64,000 bases of DNA from Lates calcarifer (taxonomy: Eukaryota; Chordata; Actinopteri; Centropomidae), in assembly GCF_001640805.2 (NCBI RefSeq), contig NC_066847.1, positions 24,853,504-24,917,503 on the forward strand. Reading direction: 5' to 3'. Position numbers and translations under genes: made by a program. Shown here piece by piece: positions 26,137 through 37,483 of this stretch. Position 1 is the first letter of the stretch, and every line of letters begins with the position of its first letter. A model generated the notes under the pieces. The model was not told where the DNA came from. It ran no database searches and was given only the letters and a program-made list of their open reading frames with translations.

Positions 26137-27390
26137 ATGGTGCAGAAAATGAGCCACACAGAGAGCACCGCCGAGGCGCTGTCCTTTTTCGCCGGGGACT
26201 CGAGCTCCGACTCCGGGGCGTGCATGGACCTGGACCCGGCCGCCTCGCCTCTCTCCCCGGGCTCCACGGCTTCTTCAACCGCCGGGGACAAGCTGGGAGA
26301 CAACCCGGCGTGGTGCAAAACTCCGAGCGGCCACATCAAGAGACCCATGAACGCGTTTATGGTGTGGTCGCAGATAGAGAGGAGAAAGATCATGGAACAG
26401 TCTCCGGACATGCACAATGCTGAGATCTCCAAGAGACTGGGGAAGCGGTGGAAGCTGCTCAGAGACAGCGACAAGATCCCCTTCATCAGAGAGGCGGAGC
26501 GGCTCAGGCTCAAGCACATGGCGGACTATCCCGACTACAAGTACCGGCCGAGGAAGAAGGTAAAATCAAGCGCCTCTAAGCCTGGCAGTAACGGAGACAA
26601 GGGAGAGAAACTCAACAGTAGCTCTAACAACACCAGCACTAAGACATCCTCATCTGCGAGGAAGAATGGATCCAAATCACCCAGCAGCAGCAAACCCCAC
26701 AAATCACTTTTCGGGAGCAGCAGCAGTAGCACCAAAGCATCACCGTTTGCCTCTGAGCACCCATCAGAGCACCACCACAACTCTCTGTACAAGTCGAAAT
26801 CTGTCTCCTCGGCAGCCAAGCAAATACCGGACGGTAAGAAACCCAAGCGGGTGTACGTGTTTGGGAGCAGCGCAGCCAGTTTGAGCGTCAGCCCCACGTC
26901 CTCCGTCGTGGTCCCGGCCAGCCCGACGCTCAGCAGCTCGGCAGACTCCAGCGATCCGCTCAGCCTGTACGAGGACGCGGCCAGCGGCAGGGAGGAGGGA
27001 GCCCACTCCCCCGGCAGCAGCAGCAGCAGCAGCCTGGGCGGGTCTTCGGAGCGCCACGGCGGGCACACATACAGCAGTCGGCGGGCTTCCTCGCCGACTC
27101 CCTCCGGCTCTCACTCCTCCGCCTCGTCCCACTCGTCGTCCTCCTCTTCCTCGGAGGATGAAGAGTTCGAGGACGACTTGCTCGACATTAACCCGAGCCC
27201 CAGCTTTGACAGCATGTCGCTGGGGAGCTTCGGCTCCTCGGTGCTGGACAGGGACTTGGATTTGAACTTTGAGTCCGGCTCCGGGGGCTCCCACTTCGAG
27301 TTCCCCGACTACTGCACACCCGAAGTCAGTGAGATGATCTCCGGGGACTGGCTGGAGTCCACCATCTCCAACCTGGTGTTCACGTACTGA
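26137..27390 (+). CDS. sox4: Sox4, SoxC-group HMG-box transcription factor (single exon)
   Basis: 417-aa protein from an uninterrupted exon. The start ATG has a G at +4 and an in-frame TAA at 26125-26127, so the ORF cannot extend upstream. Residues ~66-137 are the HMG box ([19 protein letters not shown] to [11 protein letters not shown]), which binds (A/T)(A/T)CAA(A/T)G sites in the minor groove and bends DNA. SoxC hallmarks seen: [12 protein letters not shown] just before the box; KRVYVFG at 238-243; a Ser-rich stretch (~320-340) running into the acidic [12 protein letters not shown]; and the C-terminal transactivation domain (~384-417) [20 protein letters not shown] ending SNLVFTY. Sox4 is favoured over Sox11 by [21 protein letters not shown] after the box and [12 protein letters not shown], and over Sox12 by the long linker. 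The protein is shorter than human SOX4 (about 474 aa), lacking the mammalian Gly/Ala runs. Nuclear regulator of neural, cardiac and skeletal progenitors (family knowledge). Whether this is sox4a or sox4b is unresolved. Confidence 0.97.
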   Translation: MVQKMSHTESTAEALSFFAGDSSSDSGACMDLDPAASPLSPGSTASSTAGDKLGDNPAWCKTPSGHIKRPMNAFMVWSQIERRKIMEQSPDMHNAEISKRLGKRWKLLRDSDKIPFIREAERLRLKHMADYPDYKYRPRKKVKSSASKPGSNGDKGEKLNSSSNNTSTKTSSSARKNGSKSPSSSKPHKSLFGSSSSSTKASPFASEHPSEHHHNSLYKSKSVSSAAKQIPDGKKPKRVYVFGSSAASLSVSPTSSVVVPASPTLSSSADSSDPLSLYEDAASGREEGAHSPGSSSSSSLGGSSERHGGHTYSSRRASSPTPSGSHSSASSHSSSSSSSEDEEFEDDLLDINPSPSFDSMSLGSFGSSVLDRDLDLNFESGSGGSHFEFPDYCTPEVSEMISGDWLESTISNLVFTY

Positions 27391-30080
27391 GTGAGCAGAA
27401 AGCAAACAACGACAGGTAACGTCCTGCGAGCAAAAATATGACAACAAACAGAAACAGGGGTTCCTGGTACAGTGGGTGTAATAGTTTGTGTTTTAACTAC
27501 ATCAGACTAGTTAAGACCCACTGAAACTAGCCCCCGTCCCTTCTCGTCCATAAAGGCAAGCACTGCAAATCCTTGGGAAGCTAAACTTTAAAGCGAATAA
27601 CTTGCTTTTTTGTACTTTTCTTCGGATGCATGGACTGTAGTGGGACTTGGTACAACCACGAAAGTGGAGGGAGTGCAAACAAGAGGAGAGAGAAGGAAAA
27701 CAAGAGACAGGGTTTCCTGATTGTGAAACCCTTCGTCCTGGACTGTTTTGAACTGAACAACTTAACTGTGATTGATTTGCACGTTATGCGGTCCGCCGTT
27801 CACTTAATCAATGTTGTTGCTGGTTTTAAAAAAAGGGACATTTCACAACTTTTTACCAATCGCCAAGTGAACTTCACCACTAAAAAGGTACAGAAATAGG
27901 ACTGTCGTGCGACATTTTTATTGTGGTGTGTCACCGAGAGGAATTTTTAATGAAACCGAGGTGGGTTGATGTTTTTTAAAAGTCGAATATTTTCTCAAAA
28001 GCAAAAAACATGTTAAGCATGATAGCCTACTTTGTTCCTATCTTGTGCTGAGATTTTCTGTGAGACTGTCGAGCAGTTAAAAAATAGTATTAGGATTATT
28101 TAAATGGATAGGTGGCGCTCGCTTCGGTTCTTCTCTCTCTCTCTTTCTTTTTCTTTCTTTCTTTCTTTTTAAAAAAAGAAAAAAGGACATTGAAATAATC
28201 ACCAGCTGTTGTAATTTTTCAAACTTCAGGATTCAAACGCAACTTCAAATCTGTGCTGAACTTTATACACGTGTTCTCTACGATTCAGGACCAAAATTCT
28301 TTAATGTTAATTTCAGATGATAGTTATAGAGAAATCCTCACCGATTTTTTTTCATCCTCTGAGCTTTGTTTTGTACATGTATTCAGATGCCATTTTATAT
28401 GGGATGTTGTATTTATATACTGGGCCAAGCGTTTTTGACTTGATCATTTTTTTATTTCTTGTATACATGATCTAATCCTGTTTTTTTTTCTTACACGGTT
28501 GTTTGTCTGTATGTCTGTGTCTGTCACATTTCCTTCTCAGGCGAAGGGCTAGAGTTTTAAAAACACACAACTTTTGATTTCTTTTTATATTTAAATGTAC
28601 ACACTTTTTGGACACTTAAAAGAGAAGAAACAGTTTGATTATTTTCTCAGTGTATTTTTGTACAAATCTATATAGAAAATGGGGGAGTCAACAATCGGTG
28701 TGTGTAGCCTACTAATACAGCTGTATTGGATTTCCTAATTTTTAATACCCCGGCAGGCTGGTTTTCATGCTGCCTTCAAGTGCTCATGGCAAGCTCGTAC
28801 GTTTGTTGTTGTCTGTTCAAGTGCTTTTTAAAGGACAGCCAGCAAGACAAACCTTATATCACAATGTTGCCTATTGTTTGATTTTAAAAAGTAAAGGCAC
28901 CAACCTACTTTTTACTTAAGTGACTGAGCAGAGGAGATGATTTAAATCTGGTGTATAATTGATGTTATAAATCACTAATTTGGCAAAGTTTCTTTGACTT
29001 TTACCAGCAAATACTAACAAGACCTCTTTGATGTCCAATCCCTGAACATCCCGTATTGTCAATGCGGGTATGAGATATCTAACAACCCAGTTATACGGAT
29101 GTAATTACGATTTTCCCGACAGCACTTGAAGGCAGCACCAGTCTTTGTATCAGCCTACCTTCTACGTTTACAGTGCCAGTCTACAGGCTCCTTAAAGACA
29201 CAGGAACGCATTATTTCTAGAGGTGGACCCTGTGGGTTTAACAGTGTCACTATCTTAAGCAGCCACTTGTTTTTGCATTTCCTGTCAAGATATCTTGCCT
29301 ATGACAACAAATGAGGAGATTGTAGCTTTAAATTTGACTTATTTCTTGATGTTTTCATTAACTGATGTCAAATTTGCCAATCAACCACTGGATTGAACAG
29401 GCTATCAATATAGCAAAGCAAACAACTAGGATGATAACATCAAGCATATTCAAATTTCTGACTTGAGTTCCGCAACACCTACTTGTACTGCGTTTCTCAT
29501 TGTATTTGAATATATAATCTTTTCTACTTGTCGGCTAACTATTAGCTAATAATTGTTTTAGTATCTTTATGGCATGGTGAATAGCATTTGTATTTCAGAT
29601 TCAGGTTATTAGCTGTTGTGTTTTTCAGAAAAAAAAGAAAAAAAAAGAGGAAAAAACGATGAAACGTGAACTCGATCTTTGTATATTTGACTGTATCATA
29701 AAGCAAAAAGATTGTGTGTTTATGTATGTTGTTGCTATCGAGGACAGGCACTGTCTAGAACTGCTATCTTTTACACATCCTTACTTACATTTAAGGTGGT
29801 CAGTTCAGGACTCTTTTTTATATATATATGAAAGCATTTTTAAATATATTAACTTTATTTTTCATCCATCCTGTGCAATATGCTGTGTAGAATTATCATT
29901 TATTGTCTCTAATCATGCCATAAACAAAGGACCCACCCTTTCTTTGAGACTCAGAGGAAGGGGGTGGGGAACTCATGCCAGCTAAATTGTGTCCATTCAC
30001 TGCCTGTCAGATTGTTGATATAAACTTGTGTACAGAACTTTTTCAAGGAAGGATAATAAATATCAGCTGGAACTGAAACT
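27391..30080 (+). other. sox4 3' untranslated region
   Basis: An AT-rich stretch of ~2.7 kb from the stop codon to the first convincing polyadenylation signal, close to the long 3' UTR known for mammalian SOX4. It contains three GCAAAAA heptamers (27430, 28001, 29703) complementary to the miR-129-5p seed, and CACCAGC at 28200-28206 matching the miR-138 seed. A 17-bp perfect inverted repeat joins 28768-28784 with 29121-29137. There is a pyrimidine tract followed by poly-A at 28133-28187, and many ATTTA-like motifs. Short ORFs here look incidental. Confidence 0.7.
30055..30060 (+). terminator. Polyadenylation signal AATAAA of sox4
   Basis: Canonical AATAAA about 2.67 kb after the stop codon. 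It is followed within 30-75 nt by a T-rich sequence (CTCTTTTCTTGATT and TTTCTATCTCTC) that could serve as the downstream element. Cleavage would be expected around 30075-30085. It is the best candidate for the distal mRNA end, and earlier alternative sites cannot be ruled out. Confidence 0.6.
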
Positions 30081-33000
30081 CTATAACTCTTTTCTTGATT
30101 CACAAACTTCTTTCTATCTCTCTTTGACTGTCAGCAGTAAAAAGTGACACATTTGTGAAGACGATATTAGAGTCCGCAACTAAGAGAGAAATGGTTACTA
30201 TCAACTCCTGATTATCATAACCAGCTTTCCGCTTTGATTATCATGTCACTGATTCTTTGGCATTGCTTTGATAAAGAGTAAGAATTTACTACGAGATGAC
30301 ATAGGCCCACCAAAGCTACTCACTCAACTAGGTATAATGTCAACTGATAGTAAATGTAACTCAAACTTAACTCAGTGGATTGGTTCCCTGAAGTGGTTAG
30401 CATACAGACCAGCAAATACAGACTGATGGACTGCTTTTGGGAAATCCACTCCAATAGTGTGGCAACATACTGACTCTCAACCAATAATCACCTACTTCTG
30501 TAGAGGGAATTTAAATTATTGTGGGTACTGAAAAATGATGAAAAGGCCATATTCTATTGTGTAGTTAATAATAAGTTATTAAAATGTTGCTTTGCAAACA
30601 TTCCCCTCTACAGAGATGGGATTTGTTTTTCACATTAAGTGTTGTCCACGCCTGCACATCCCTCTTATGACTTTTTTTTTTTTTTTTAAAACAACACAAT
30701 AATGTCTTCTACATTCAGTGAATATGATCCACAGATGGTCTACCAAGCTTCTGGAAAGCTCATCACTGAGCTATGAAAAAGCACACTTTTTCCCTCAGTT
30801 ATAGTACAATAGGCAGGACTGACTTTGAGAGAGGTTTATAGCAGGATCCCTCACCATAAACTTGGATGGTCTTGATATTGTAAAGCCTTTGGGAAGCTTA
30901 AAACACCAGTGTGGAGCCAAGAAATACATGCATTTATATAGAGTAGACTCAGACAGAGCAAATCAATAAGATTATTTTAACCCTATGGTGACACATATTT
31001 TTATGTTAAGCCCCCATAAGGCTTAAGTCTACATCATGCATTCAAAATGTATCTTAGTAGGAGAGTGTTGAAATGACACTTGATGATTATATGGCTATAT
31101 GACATGACCCAGCTCAGAAATAACTGGGTCTACAAAGCCACAGGAGATTGTTTTTTTTTTTACTGTGTTGCACAGTTTTTCTCATCAGGAAGAAACAGCA
31201 TGAAAAGGTTTATTTTGTCTTTTTAAACAGCCATGCAACATTGATTTATGGCTTAAAGGGTTAACAATCATATGCATAATGCAAAGCCATTTTGATACTC
31301 CATGTAAAGAGAAAATCGTTTAATGTCACATGTAGTAAACAGAATACACAGGTTGTAATCCCATGGTGGGATGGTGGGAACTGTTGGGTTTCTCTTTGTA
31401 AATTTTATAAGATAAAGAGTACAGTCTAGACCTGCTCTATATGTACAGTGCCTCGAGATCTTCTGAGAACTTCTGTTGTGTATTGGTGCTATATAAATAA
31501 AATTGACTTGACTTGACTAATCCCACCAACACTGAAGCATTTTGATTAACCTGTCCCTTAGATGATCTTTTGCTTTGAAGTTGTGTATCCTCAAGAATCC
31601 CAACAAATTATTCTTTTTTGTTAACATATTAACACAATGTAGCACATTAATCTTCACAAGCAAAAACATCATAATAATCAACAACGAATGCATAGACAGA
31701 TAAAAAAGATAATGAATTTAATAATGTCCGCTGATAAGAAAGACATGTATTCTGTACATCCATTATCACTCCCTGGATAGTTATGACTCATCACACTCAT
31801 GGACCACTCCTCAAAGTCTTATCTAGAGCCAAGAATCCAGCATGAAAAGATTACCAATGCGATCAAAAACTGGCCAGATGAAGCAGCAGGTGACCGCTAT
31901 TAATACGTTTATATGGTAGCATATCCGTTCACCTAGAGACCATATTATACAGATCAAGTGATGAAGGTGAGTGGTTTTACCACCATCCCATGACTAACAG
32001 CACTGTTTCATTTCTAATGTGCTTCTTGAGTACCCAATTATGTTGCCTACTTAGGTTTGTCTAATTGCCCAAAATGTATTCCTGCTGAAGAATAAAATGT
32101 TGCCCATTTACATCATTAATACAAGCTGCACACATACTAGGGCCACCTTAATTTGCTGAATAATAAGGGATAGCTGTGATAAAGGTTGTTTGTTGCAGAG
32201 GACACAATTATCAGTTCAAAAGTTAAATCTTCTTGGCACACTGATGTTCTATTATATTCTGTTCTAGCCTGTTGTGCTGTATGCTGTCTGTCTGGTGTTC
32301 AGACAGTCATGATTTCCCTTCCCCCTCTCCCAGACAGACCCTTATTGTGGGGGAGGGGCTGGTTTAGCAGCACTCAGCCAAGGGCCCTCCAGCATAGCTG
32401 ACAAGCATGTCTGTCTGTCTGTCTATGGTATGTGCATGTCTCTGTTTTTGTGTGTGTATGTGTTTGTGTCCACATTGGTTGGAATTCTATGCATGAAATT
32501 AAACTACATTATAGGTATGCCTGTAGTAAGACCAGACAGTGTATGTCTGCCTCATACTATACATCAACAAATAATATATCTTTTTTTTAAATTGTTGTTT
32601 CCTGTCTTCCATCAGGCTCAGTAGTACAAAAGAACAAACAATGTAACAATGTAACATCCTAAAATGCCACATCGTCAGTTTTGATACTTTAAAGGAATCT
32701 TCATAATGCAATATGTATTCCTTGTGTGTGACCTCCGTGAAACCATTCATTTACACTTCTATTCTATTGCTTAATAGTTTTTTTTAGTTGTGTGAAATTA
32801 CTATAAAGGTCAGCATAATTGAGTATGTGGAGTCATTATGTATGCTACAAACACAATGTGCAAAATTACCTTGAGATAGCAAGACTTTAATTATGTGCTA
32901 TTACAAAATTTTAATCATTTTTATGCAACATATGTAGCAAGCCATTTGAAGCAGTTCATTATTTTTAGTTTAACTGTCTGTGCGTAATGAGTAAGCAAGT

Positions 33001-34620
33001 ATCAAGATATGTAGTATGAGTTTTGTAAAAATGTCATGTCAAAATCAGGTTCACTTGATTCACCATTTGCAATATTGTGTACAGGAATTAGTCTCTGTGT
33101 CATGCACAGTAGAGGAGATGAAGACAGCAAAACAGAGTGTAAACTACCCTTGAAATTATCTGTATGTCATACAGTACAGTCAGCATTCAGTCCCTACGTT
33201 GTATGCAGGTGTACAGTAAAGGAAACACGGTGAGTGTGCGCTAGTGCATTAATCCATATCTAATTTCATGAAGCTGCTATGCAGTAACTAAGCCCTTGCA
33301 GTATCACACCAGCATGGCGATAACACATTTTATCATAGCTTAATTGGGTGCTTGTAACTACCAACTTTACAAACTGAATGTAAACACAGTCAGTTCACAT
33401 GCATTTTGTAATACCTGGTGTTCATTACTTTATGCCTTAACATCCCAGTGATAAATATGTATCATGCGAGGAGATAATATCGTCAGTGTGTGGTATAATC
33501 TTGCAAATTTACTAACAGCCCCAGCACTTCTGCATGTGTGTGTGTGCGTGGTAAGATCCTCTAAGCTGTATGTAGCCTGTTCAGTGTGCAGTCTCATGCG
33601 TGGCTCAGCTGACTCCTCAGTGGGAGATATGCAAGCAGCAGTCAGGGCAGAGCAGAGTGGAGCAGAACGGGCTGGCTGCTGTAGTCAGTGGCCCAGTAAA
33701 ACCACAGCAGGGGGGGATAAGAGCTCTGCCGGAGGGGGGTGGGAGAGGTATGACTGTATCTCTGCGTCTGCCTGTCTGTATATGTAGCTGTTCTGCCCTC
33801 AACACAGTGGGGCTGAATGGTGTAGTGGTGGTGGTGGTGATGTTGGGGGCATCACTATTTCTCCCATCTCTCTGTTTTATGCATTTTTTAAAATAAATTC
33901 CTTTTCTACTTCTTTTTTTGTACTAACATCTTGTGTTTCTGTTGTTTTCAATTCACAGTGGTTTTCCTATGAGCAGTAGCATTCCTTTTTCATTATTTAT
34001 CTCTATCTGTCTGGCATATGAATGGAGGACACAGTTGTGCTGGTGTGTGTTATCTTTAGTTTTCTAGTCTGTACCTGACTTGCTCTGTCTGTACATCTGA
34101 GATGTTCCCATAGGCTTGCACTGACAACAAACAGAAACATCAGGCAAGCCAGAACGCACAGAGAAGTTCCTGCGTGGCTGGTTTGTTTTCAGGACCCAGG
34201 ATGCTGTGGGTGAGAGTGGTACTTCCTGTGTGTTTGTTTACTCGTTTGTCTGTCAATCAAACCACCTGTCCGACTGGTGGGAGCGAGTGGAGTGTGTAAC
34301 AGGAAGGGCCACACAGCCTATGTTTTTATCTACTTATGAATGTATGTGTGTCTAATGACTGCCATTGCATTTATTTGCATGTACATGTCTGTTGACTGTC
34401 TGGTTGTTTGATTTCTCTGGGGCATTGAAAACATAGTTACAGTATATGACTTCCTCTCTGCCTCTGCTTGTCTCTCTTGTCTACTCAACTCCCCCATCTC
34501 CTAACACATACAGGCAAAATGCCACCACCACTGCCTCCAACACAGGTAGCATAATGTGTTACTTTCACATCTTGTCTTACTACATAACTGGTGCGCATCT
34601 TGCTGATAGCTAATGTGTAG
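30081..34620. other. Intergenic, immediately downstream of sox4
   Basis: Unique AT-rich sequence except for the retroposon tail at 31381-31519. Short ORFs only. No gene seen. Confidence 0.55.
31381..31519 (+). mobile_element. 3' tail of an L2/SINE-type retroposon
   Basis: CTGTTGGGTTTCTCTTTGTAAAT, then a region ending ACAGTGCCTCGAGAT…TTCTGTTGTG…TTGGTGCTATATAAATAAAATTGAC, followed by three tandem TTGAC units (31503-31517). This is the very common fish retroposon 3' end, whose consensus (from memory) runs …TTGTGATTTGGCGCTATATAAATAAAATTGAATTGAATTG. Only the tail is present, as expected of a 5'-truncated insertion. The exact family is not assigned. Confidence 0.65.
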
Positions 34621-35639
34621 TCCTTTGTCTAAAACAACAACAACAAACTAAAAATCACTTGTGGGTATAAAGCGCCTATTGTCCTCAGTTTTATTAGAGT
34701 TTAAAATGTAATTAGGATTGTGCTTGTAATTAGCAGCAGATGTTAATAATAATCTGGACTGATAATGAAAAAAGTAATAATGCACAGTAACCAGAAACTT
34801 TGCTCATGCAGATGGATTTATACAATGGATAAATATATATCTCTAGTGATATAATCAAATGGAGGTAGGAGAAATTATGCAAATATAATGTGATTGTGTT
34901 TATTTAAAAAATACTTGTAATCCATGTTAAAACATAAAATAGATATAAGCTATGAATCAGTGAGATGAATGAGCCAACTTTTCTTAACCTCACAGGCCCA
35001 CATTGGCTCCAAATGTTACCTTTCATTTTACAAGGTTCCACCTTGTAGCAGCAGTTCTGCTCGCTGCCCTTATATATATTTATGTGCCACTCTGTGAATA
35101 AAAAAAAAACAAGGAGACCCTTTTCTTTTGTCTCTCCCTTTGTTCCCCTGCTGCTGCTGCTGTCCAGACACAATGGTGGTCTCCAGGCGGTGCATCTAAA
35201 GTTTTTGTCGGCCAGCCTATATTATGTGTAGACAAATAATGAGGGAATAAAAAGATGAGGAGGGGGGAAAAAAGAGTAGCAAAGCAAGGAGTGTTTAGTG
35301 TGACAGTTTTAAGTATTACTTAGAGTGGCCACTAGAATAACAGAGAGAAAGAGAGAGTTCTCAAAAAGCAAAACCTGCAGGATGCTGGTGGGTGGCAGAC
35401 AAAGGCACGAGTGCGTGAGGAAATAGATGGCAGACAAATGCAAAGCCAAAAATAATTAATTGAGTAAAATGAATTAAAATAAGTCAATTCTATAGATAGA
35501 TAGATTAAGTTATTGACTGTAGAAAGTAAATAAATGGATTAAGAGAGCTTGGTAAGTATTAAATAAAATAATCAAATTCCTACATCAAACAGTTAATCAG
35601 CTTGCTCTGTTAGTAATCAGACTTACACTCGGCCCGTCT

Positions 35640-36300
35640 ATATTGTTGTGTGCATAGTTGTTTGACTTTGAGAGGGCGGGACTCTTTGGAGAGCGAAATG
35701 AACTAGGCGCGGCCAAAAGGAGCCCCATCCATCTATCACACGTGTAGACAAAGGGGGACTCCACAACACAAAGCTAGATGTTCCCTCTCAAACTTTTTTC
35801 CACGACGCACGGCGGCGCGCACAGAAGCAAGCCACCCCCCAGGTGAGTTGTCTCCGAGCGGGATACTATCCTCTTTGCTTGCACCCCGGAGCGATTTTTT
35901 CGAATCTATTTCCAGTCAAAAGTTGCTGCTTGTAGTTGGTGCGTCAGCGCTCAAACTTGAGCACAAAGCAGGAGAGAAAGAGAGAGAGACATAGACAAAC
36001 ACAGGCAGCGAGGAGAGAGAGAGCGAGAGGAGCGGTCCCCTTTTCCTTTGTCTGATGCGGGGCGCTTTGAGGAGAGAACTTGAGGGGATGCTCAGACTCG
36101 CATCTCCATGAAGCTCAATAATACTCAACATATGATACTCAGAATTAATTGACAGTGAGCTTTAATGGAGGTGAGATGGAGTTTGTGCTGCAGCCGTATT
36201 TTTGTCTCTTGGGGATGTTGCGACGCACAAGACAAAGCAGCTGCCTGTCAGAAGTTTGCGGGGAAAAGGAGCTTTTACGCACGCTGGAAACAAGACAAAG
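35640..36300 (+). promoter_or_regulatory. CpG-rich promoter-like element downstream of sox4
   Basis: CpG dinucleotides, rare in the surrounding 20 kb, are frequent here (e.g. GGCGCGGCC near 35707 and CGACGCACGGCGGCGCGC near 35802). The block has a GC box GGGCGGG (35674-35680), a CACGTG E-box (35739-35744), no obvious TATA, and a consensus splice donor CAG|GTGAGT at 35842/35843. This is the signature of a CpG-island promoter with a short first exon transcribed to the right. No coding ORF of note follows. It could equally be a CpG-rich enhancer of sox4. Confidence 0.45.
35690..35842 (+). ncRNA. Possible first exon of a long non-coding RNA
   Basis: Segment between the GC box and a strong donor (CCCCCCAG|GTGAGTTG). 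Its 5' end is a guess. It has no conserved ORF. In mammals the long non-coding RNA CASC15 starts downstream of SOX4 on the same strand, so the position fits, but sequence similarity was not tested. Without transcript evidence this stays a hypothesis. Confidence 0.22.
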
Positions 36301-37328
36301 TGACAAGTATTAGTTCACAAATAGTTTGTAAATAGTTTTCCTCCTCGTGCAGTACTTTTATGCCAGTGGCGTTCGTGGTGTTGCGAAGTTGCCAGTGCAC
36401 TGTGGGAATTCAGAACAATGCAATCAGGTGTAAAGTCTCTAAGAAACAAAACAGTGGCACAGAATTAAACTTGTTGCACCAATAAGCGGTGATGTGTGGA
36501 GGCAAAGAGATGTCACGAGAGGAATACTAAATAGGTTCGTTTCGAAAATCACTAAGAAACTTGTTATAGTTTATTGGAGACAGAGCAACAGGTATAAGTC
36601 GCTGCAGCTTCTTTGTTACAGTAAAGGCTCCTTTGTTCTCAGTCCATACAAAGAAAAGCAGCTGAAAGGAGCACAAATCCACAAGGAAACAACTTTACTG
36701 AACGCTTAAAATGATTTCCACGGGATGAAAAATATTTTGGAATCATTCGTTCAGACTCAAAAATGTTGAATAAGCTTTTATTTCCATTTTTCTTCCTTTA
36801 AATACATAAAACCCGCCGGCCCATCTCCAGATAAAGAGTTACTAACTTGTGGTTCATTGGACAGTTTTTAATTTTGAGTTGAATTTTGAAAAGTGTCTAA
36901 AACATAACAAATGCAGTTTACATGATTTTTTAAAACTTTCTTTATCATGTGAAGGTGTGGCCCAAACAACTTGTTTGAATTTGCTGCATTCCATTGTACA
37001 GTGGCCCTACCCTAAACTTTTTATTTGCACTTACAGGATTGATTTGTTCAATGAAAAATTAGTTTTGCATTCTGTAAAATATTCAATGCTTTTGTTTTTC
37101 CAACTTTATCAGTGAATTTCAAATTCATACAGCTCATACCAACTTTTATAGAGCCTAAAATGCTACTTACCCAAAGTGTTAGATACCAGCTATCATGTAA
37201 TGTATCTCTTCTTCTTCTTTTTTTTTTTGATTTTACCAGTTTTAATGAAAATTGCTGCATTGACATAAAGTTTTAACTAAAATGCTTTCAATCTTTTTTT
37301 GCATGCTCTCCCTGGGATGTGTCCTTAG

Positions 37329-37483
37329 GCAGATTTTAACACCTGATAAACCAGCAAGGCGTGGGAGGTTACGGAAATAAAAATATGTGGAAATCACATG
37401 GAAGATGTACAGAGTCAACTATCAAGCAGCTTTTAAGACGCAGAGGAGGATTAAGAGACTGTGCAGTTTTCTTTTTGGAGAAG
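37329..37483 (+). ncRNA. Possible internal exon (weak)
   Basis: An acceptor-like TGCTCTCCCTGGGATGTGTCCTTAG lies before 37329 and a donor-like AAG|GTGAAG follows 37483, delimiting 155 nt about 1.5 kb beyond the CpG-rich promoter-like element. It has no meaningful ORF. It is offered as a candidate second exon of a downstream transcript. Such acceptor/donor pairs arise often by chance. Confidence 0.12.

Noticed and set aside
26535..27068. 177-codon minus-strand ORF opposite sox4
   Set aside because: Leu-rich antisense shadow of Ser/Lys codons in the sox4 linker.
26764..27447. 227-codon minus-strand ORF opposite sox4
   Set aside because: It is a by-product of the GC-rich, Ser-codon-rich sense strand, with no domain and no promoter of its own.
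27630..27899. 89-codon ORF in the sox4 3' UTR
   Set aside because: Lies within the long 3' UTR, has no domain, and its start is far from any translation context.
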